From an uncultured Saprospiraceae bacterium (GTDB lineage Bacteria > Bacteroidota > Bacteroidia > Chitinophagales > Saprospiraceae): a stretch of 9,402 nucleotides of DNA. Below, piece by piece: positions 6,046-9,402 of this stretch. Both the position numbers and the translations under genes were made by a program. The notes under the pieces were generated by a model. It saw nothing but the letters and a program-made list of their open reading frames with translations. It was not told the DNA's origin and searched no databases. The stretch lies in NCBI GenBank assembly GCA_937930625.1, contig CALHBW010000426.1:1-9402 (forward strand), written 5' to 3'. How positions within the stretch are numbered: the stretch's first letter is position 1; every line of letters begins with the position of its first letter.

Positions 6046-9000
6046 TAACAGACCTGTATGGAGGGTTAGAACAAACTTACTCAATTTATCCAAAACTCAA
6101 TCGGGTTTATCTGGAACGCAACGGACAGGTGGTTAAAGATATGCGCCTGACTTATCGGGATGAAGCTACTCAACGGTTGAGATTGACTTCCGTTTATGAA
6201 CAATCCGGAGCCTCGACACTTCCTCCATATGCACTTCATTATAATGATGACATATCACTTCCTGAGTATAATTCATTGAGAGTTGACCATTGGGGATATT
6301 ACAATACCCATGAGAATTATTTTGAGACACTGCCAGCACAGTATCGCTTTTCATGGGCAGATGTCGAGCCATACTTCAATTCTCGTATGCCTGACCCCAC
6401 ACTTATGCAAGCCGAAATTCTAACTCAGATAGATTACCCCACAGGAGGGAGTACATTTTTGGAATATGAGCCGAACAGCTATTCAAGACAAGCTAATAAA
6501 TACCCTTTCAATGTCACAGATGTTAGCGAACAAATTGCAGGTGGATTACGCATAAAAAAGATACATTCTTCAACAACTGCCAACGAAGAGCTGATGTCCC
6601 GGGAGTATTTTTATGTAGATGACTACACCGTAGGAGATATGCGTTCGAGTGGAATTTTATCGGGTACGCCTGACTATTTAGAGATAGATAGTTTTAGAGT
6701 AGAAGCTGATAACGGCTCTTTCCAAACCGTTCGATATTGGAATATTAGCAGCAACAATATAAATCCGCTGAATACAACCAATGGGAGACACGTCACCTAT
6801 ACCAATGTTGTAGAAAAATTTTCAGACGGTGGATATCGGGAAATAAAATATGCCAACCACGAAAATGGTACTTCCTACCTTGATGAACCTCCACTTTCTA
6901 TTTTTGCAACATTCCATTTAAGACCAAACCTAGACCCACACATCAGCAGACAACGGGTCAGAGGAAAGCCGCTGAAAGAAAAGATTTACAGAAGTGATAA
7001 TATGCTTCTACAGGAAAAAAGCTATCAATACGAAGTACCTGATGATGATATTCACGAAGTGCGCTGTATCAATAAATATCAAAAAATATTTTCCAAACAG
7101 TCCGATGACCCTGCACTTCCCAGTTTCTTTATTGAAGACATCAGGGCTACGGCTTATTTACAATATCTATTTCCTGTACACTTGACAAATGAAATTGTAA
7201 CACGATACGACGAAAACGGGCAAAACCCAGTCTCAGAAGGTATTACTTACGACTATAATACCGATAACAATCTCACCAGAACCGAAACTTATAATTGCAA
7301 TGACCATAAATTAATAACTACATACAAATATCCAAAAGACTATGGTGCAACTTTGGGACTTGGAAGTACTACTTATGATGATATGTTTCGGTCAATTTTA
7401 TTTTTTACTGCTCGAAATATCAATAATACCCCTATTGAAACGCTTAGCTTAATAGAACGTGAATATCCACTTTATCCAAATACAAATACTTTTGTTCTCG
7501 GTGGAAGAATTAATAACTTTAAGATATTCGATGAAAAATTTTATCAAACATCTGTACATCAGTTAGAAGTTGACCAACCTATTCCATACGGAGATTTGAC
7601 TTTTCAAGAATCTATTACAGAAGTTACTTCCGGTGGAGTCTATGATAGAGTATTCACAATGGATAATCGTTATGAACAAATTATTGACATCACCGAGCAC
7701 AGTAACACAGGCACACCACTCGAAGCCCAAAGAACAAAGGATGAACCTGTAAGTGTCATCATGAGTAAAGATGAGCTGCGCCCTGTTGCTCAAGTAATTA
7801 GTGCGAAATATGATGATATTGCCTACACAAGTTTTGAAACAGTCAGTGACGTTAGTGCAAACGCAAATGGCAGATGGACTGTAGGTGGCTCAGGTGATGG
7901 ATGGGTCAGTGACAGATACACAGGCACAAAATGTTTTAATCTTTCACAAAACAGAAACATCAGTACATCAGTAGAAACTTCCGGTGACTATCAACTTACC
8001 TTTTGGGCAAAAAACGGTAGCGGTATTCGGGTTTCTGTATCAGGTGCGGTGATTCAATCTACATCAAACACCGCAGATTGGGCATATTACGAAATTCCCC
8101 TTACAAATTTATCGGCTAATAGTACAGTAACTTTATCAGGTATAGAGACCGAGGAATTAATTGACGAATTGAGACTCCATCCTAAAAATGCTTTGATGTC
8201 CACCTACAATTATGACCCTGCGAGCTTACAAGTAACCTTCATTACCGACCCCAATAATAATAACAACCGTTTCATTTACGATGGGTTTGAACGTCTGTTG
8301 TTTATCCATGACAGGAATAATAATGTTGTACAATCATACAAATATCAATACATAGCCGATGGCGCAATACAAAACTACATAGAATCAAATACAGTGCTTG
8401 AAGAAGGTGTTGGGAGATTTGACATACCCAACTTGGCTTTAGATGAAAAACAACAAACCTTCCAATACTTCGACGGACTCGGAAGGCTCATACAAGCTGT
8501 CGGTGTAGGACAATCTCCGCTCGAAAATGATGTCGTACAAATCACCGACTATGATGACTATGGCAGAGAAGTCAAACAATATCTGCCTTACACTATCGCG
8601 TCTTCCAATGGTACATTCAGGAGCGCAGCATTGGCAGAACAAAGCAACTTTTACACCTCCGGCGGTACACATGTCACCACTGATGTACCTTTTGCAGAAA
8701 CACTTTTTGAATACGCCCCTCTGAACAGGGCAAAACAACAAGCATTTCCTGGAACAGATTGGAGTATAACATCTGGTAATATCGTTGGCATGGAATATGG
8801 TAGTATTACCGAAGGACCACCTATATATAATCTCTGGTCTCCGGTAGCTCTAGGATTCGTAGGGGGATATTCTGGTCTTTTCTCTGAAAAACAAACAGAC
8901 GAAAATGGCAATACCTCCATCAATTATACCAAAAGAGGCAAACTCATAGCAACGCGCCGAAATGCCCCCGACGGTAAATATGCCGATACCTATTATCACT

Positions 9001-9402
9001 ATGATGATTATGGAAATGTCATCAACGTAATACCACCACAAGCAATAGATGGAATGTTGACTTGTAATGAGAATGAATATCTCCCCACACAGGGGCTTTT
9101 ACATCCAAATTGTATATTTCCTGATGCAAGCCTACAATTCAGCTACCAATACGACGAAAGACAACGCGTCATCGCCAAAAAAATACCCGGTGCTGACTGG
9201 ACCTATTACATTTATGACATCCTTGATAGAGTCGTGATGACTCAAGATGGCAACCAACGTAATAATAACCAATGGCTGTACACAAAATACGATAACTTAG
9301 GTCGCCCGATTATTACCGGATTTTATACCAATTCAAATGATAGAGCCTCCATTCAAAATTGGATAACTGTAGGTAATAGAAATGGTAGCATCCCACTTTT
9401 CG
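6036..9402 (+). CDS. RHS/YD-repeat protein, continuation in -1 frame (runs off right edge)
   Basis: I translated this frame by hand and found 1122 codons with no stop to the window end. It continues the 5' part directly: YPKLNRVYLERNGQ, an SLRVDHWGYYNT segment and IDYPTGGSTFLEYE are the usual next elements in Bacteroidota RHS proteins. A jelly-roll, carbohydrate-binding-like module lies at about 7830-8183 (SGDYQLTFWAKNGSG to IDELRLHP). A YD-type repeat FIYDGFERLLFIHDRNNN follows, then a DUF6443-like segment at about 8457-8762 (QYFDGLGRLIQAVG, DYDDYGREVKQYLPY, PFAETLFEYAPLNRAKQQ). Further YD repeats are YHYDDYGNVI, YQYDERQRVIAKK, YIYDILDRVVM and YTKYDNLGRPIITGFY. The RHS core and C-terminal variable domain are not reached. 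Known RHS proteins form a shell around a C-terminal cargo that is often a toxin; that role here is inference. An internal ATG exists at 6141, but it lacks any start signal, so separate translation is unlikely. Confidence 0.88.

Overview
The window looks like chromosomal DNA of a free-living Bacteroidota bacterium. I base this on three things: a C-terminal type IX secretion (T9SS) sorting domain on a 1227-residue secreted protein, an RHS/YD-repeat protein with the layout typical of that phylum (GLGWSL-type N-terminal module and a DUF6443-like segment), and AT-rich spacers lacking clear Shine-Dalgarno sequences. A class such as Saprospiria or Cytophagia is plausible, but I cannot fix genus or species from this sequence alone.

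Layout from left to right. Positions 1-395 are non-coding and hold a strong composite hairpin (62-128). A small plus-strand lipoprotein gene (396-737) has a carboxypeptidase-regulatory-like beta-sandwich domain. It converges on a large minus-strand gene (867-4550) coding for an Asp-box/BNR-propeller, PKD, MAM-like, FnIII-like and T9SS-sorting protein. The 129-base convergent spacer is mostly an inverted repeat built from degenerate 8-base units, and it probably serves as the terminator of the large gene. A 304-base divergent spacer (4551-4854) follows; it carries a second, unrelated-in-sequence array of 8-base units ending in a hairpin, and a weak Bacteroidota-type promoter match. The rest, from 4855 past the right edge, is one very large plus-strand RHS/YD-repeat gene split by an apparent one-base deletion near 6036. 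The 5' part ends at a TAG at 6043-6045, and the remainder is open in the -1 frame for 1122 codons without a stop up to the window end.

The three genes are transcribed convergently and divergently, so they do not form one operon. What they share is the cell envelope: an inner- or outer-membrane lipoprotein, a T9SS-exported surface or secreted propeller protein, and an exported RHS protein whose variable C-terminal end (often a toxin in this superfamily) lies beyond the window. I see no RNA genes, CRISPR array, insertion sequence or phage gene. The points most worth a second look are the frameshift in the RHS gene, the period-8 hairpin arrays on both sides of the T9SS gene, and the apparent combination of a lipobox with a T9SS sorting domain. 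I do not see convincing evidence of a wholly new system.
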